This document shows positions 5,090 through 5,492 of a stretch of 5,492 nt of DNA, piece by piece; within the stretch, counting starts at the first letter, position 1, and each line of letters starts with the position of its first letter. A model generated the notes under the pieces. That model saw nothing but the letters and a program-made list of their open reading frames with translations. It was not told the DNA's origin and searched no databases. The stretch comes from Rhodoferax sp. (lineage in GTDB: Bacteria > Pseudomonadota > Gammaproteobacteria > Burkholderiales > Burkholderiaceae_C). Both the position numbers and the translations under genes were made by a program. The stretch spans positions 1 to 5,492 of the forward strand of contig JAQGMQ010000332.1 of assembly GCA_028292305.1 (NCBI GenBank), in the 5' to 3' direction.

Positions 5090-5492
5090 ATGATTGATGC
5101 CCACTTCCACATCTGGCGCCTGGCCCGCGCCGACTATGGCTGGCTTACACCGGCGCTGGCGCCGATCTACCGCGACGTGGCCATTGCCGACTGGCGCGCT
5201 GTCAGCCGGCCCTGCGGGATCACCGGCGGCATCGTGGTGCAGGCGGCGCCCACCGAGGCCGAGACGGCATTTCTGCTGCAACAGGCCGAGGCCGCAGACG
5301 ACATGCTCGGCGTGGTCGGCTGGGTTGACCTGCTGGCCGGCGATGCGCCCCGTCGTGTCGAAACACTGGCCCGCCATCCCAAGCTCAAGGGCCTGCGGCC
5401 GATGCTGCAGGACATCGCCGACCCCGACTGGATCCTGCAAGCCGCGCTGCGGCCCGCACTGGCGGCAATGGTGCGCCACGACCTCACTTTCG
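5090..5492 (+). CDS. COG3618 amidohydrolase, candidate L-fucono-1,5-lactonase (N-terminal part)
   Basis: Metal-dependent TIM-barrel hydrolase of the amidohydrolase superfamily, expected to open the sugar lactone made by the preceding dehydrogenase to the aldonate. The first 134 residues are present and the gene runs off the right edge. The start MIDAHFHIWR contains the superfamily's first metal motif H-x-H (H5, H7). Later comes GGIVVQAAPTEAET (46-59), then VVGWVDL (75-81), then LKGLRPMLQDIADPDWIL (99-116). This last is the strongly conserved COG3618 segment seen in fuconolactonases and in 2-pyrone-4,6-dicarboxylate lactonase relatives. The ATG at 5090 is the first start after a run of in-frame TGA codons in the repeat, so no longer start exists. 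No Shine-Dalgarno sequence is visible. It lies 36 bases after the reductase stop and is probably cotranscribed. The family is secure. The specific lactone is inferred from the mutarotase and the dehydrogenase, and from the published B. multivorans L-fuconolactonase of this family. Confidence 0.9.
   Translation, partial: MIDAHFHIWRLARADYGWLTPALAPIYRDVAIADWRAVSRPCGITGGIVVQAAPTEAETAFLLQQAEAADDMLGVVGWVDLLAGDAPRRVETLARHPKLKGLRPMLQDIADPDWILQAALRPALAAMVRHDLTF

Noticed and set aside
4792..5112. Minus-strand frame beginning with His-Gly-rich repeats (GHHGHHGHHG)
   Set aside because: The His repeat is the reverse complement of the 9-bp tandem repeat, and the rest is antisense to the reductase. No RBS or domain supports a metal-binding peptide.
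3959..5479. Long minus-strand open frame (506 codons) opposite the reductase and lactonase genes
   Set aside because: The opposite strand encodes two well-recognised enzymes with intact catalytic motifs. This frame has no domain and only mirrors their codon bias.

Overview
The window is a GC-rich, densely packed stretch of catabolic genes from a proteobacterium. Codon use is strongly G/C-ending, the regulator has long Ala/Lys/Pro tails, and the gene set resembles sugar-acid clusters of Burkholderiales. A betaproteobacterium of the Comamonadaceae/Burkholderiaceae kind is my best guess, but it is an inference, because no rRNA or other taxonomic marker is present.

Two gene groups diverge from a short control region at about 3862-4033. 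The leftward group (minus strand) reads: FucU-type L-fucose mutarotase (3861-3436), GntR/FCD transcriptional regulator (3439-2558), DHDPS/N-acetylneuraminate-lyase-family aldolase (2561-1647), ABC sugar-binding protein (1624-308) and ABC sugar permease (228-1, cut by the window edge). The first three overlap by 4 bases each (ATGA, TTGA) and the binding protein follows after 22 bases, so they look like one operon. A GC-rich hairpin followed by a T tract lies between the binding protein and the permease. The rightward group (plus strand) reads: aldo/keto reductase (4034-5053) and a COG3618 amidohydrolase/lactonase (5090 to the window edge). They are separated by an unusual 9-bp tandem repeat.

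Together the genes fit a non-phosphorylative (oxidative) route for L-fucose or a sugar with the same C2-C4 configuration, such as D-arabinose or L-galactose. The ABC transporter takes up the sugar, FucU interconverts its anomers, the aldo/keto reductase oxidises it to the lactone, and the amidohydrolase opens the lactone to the aldonate. A dehydratase, not seen here, would give the 2-keto-3-deoxy acid, which the DHDPS-family enzyme could cleave to pyruvate and an aldehyde (L-lactaldehyde if the sugar is L-fucose). The sugar dehydratase, the second permease and the transporter ATPase are presumably outside the window.

The most striking non-coding signal is a 28-bp near-perfect palindrome at 3910-3937 in the divergent promoter region. 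Its right part is an exact match to the FadR-subfamily operator pattern TNGTNNNACNA, so it is a strong candidate site for the GntR/FCD regulator encoded next door. I see no mobile elements, CRISPR arrays, tRNA or rRNA genes. The pathway type is known in other bacteria. What may be new here is this enzyme combination, its operator and the repeat junction.
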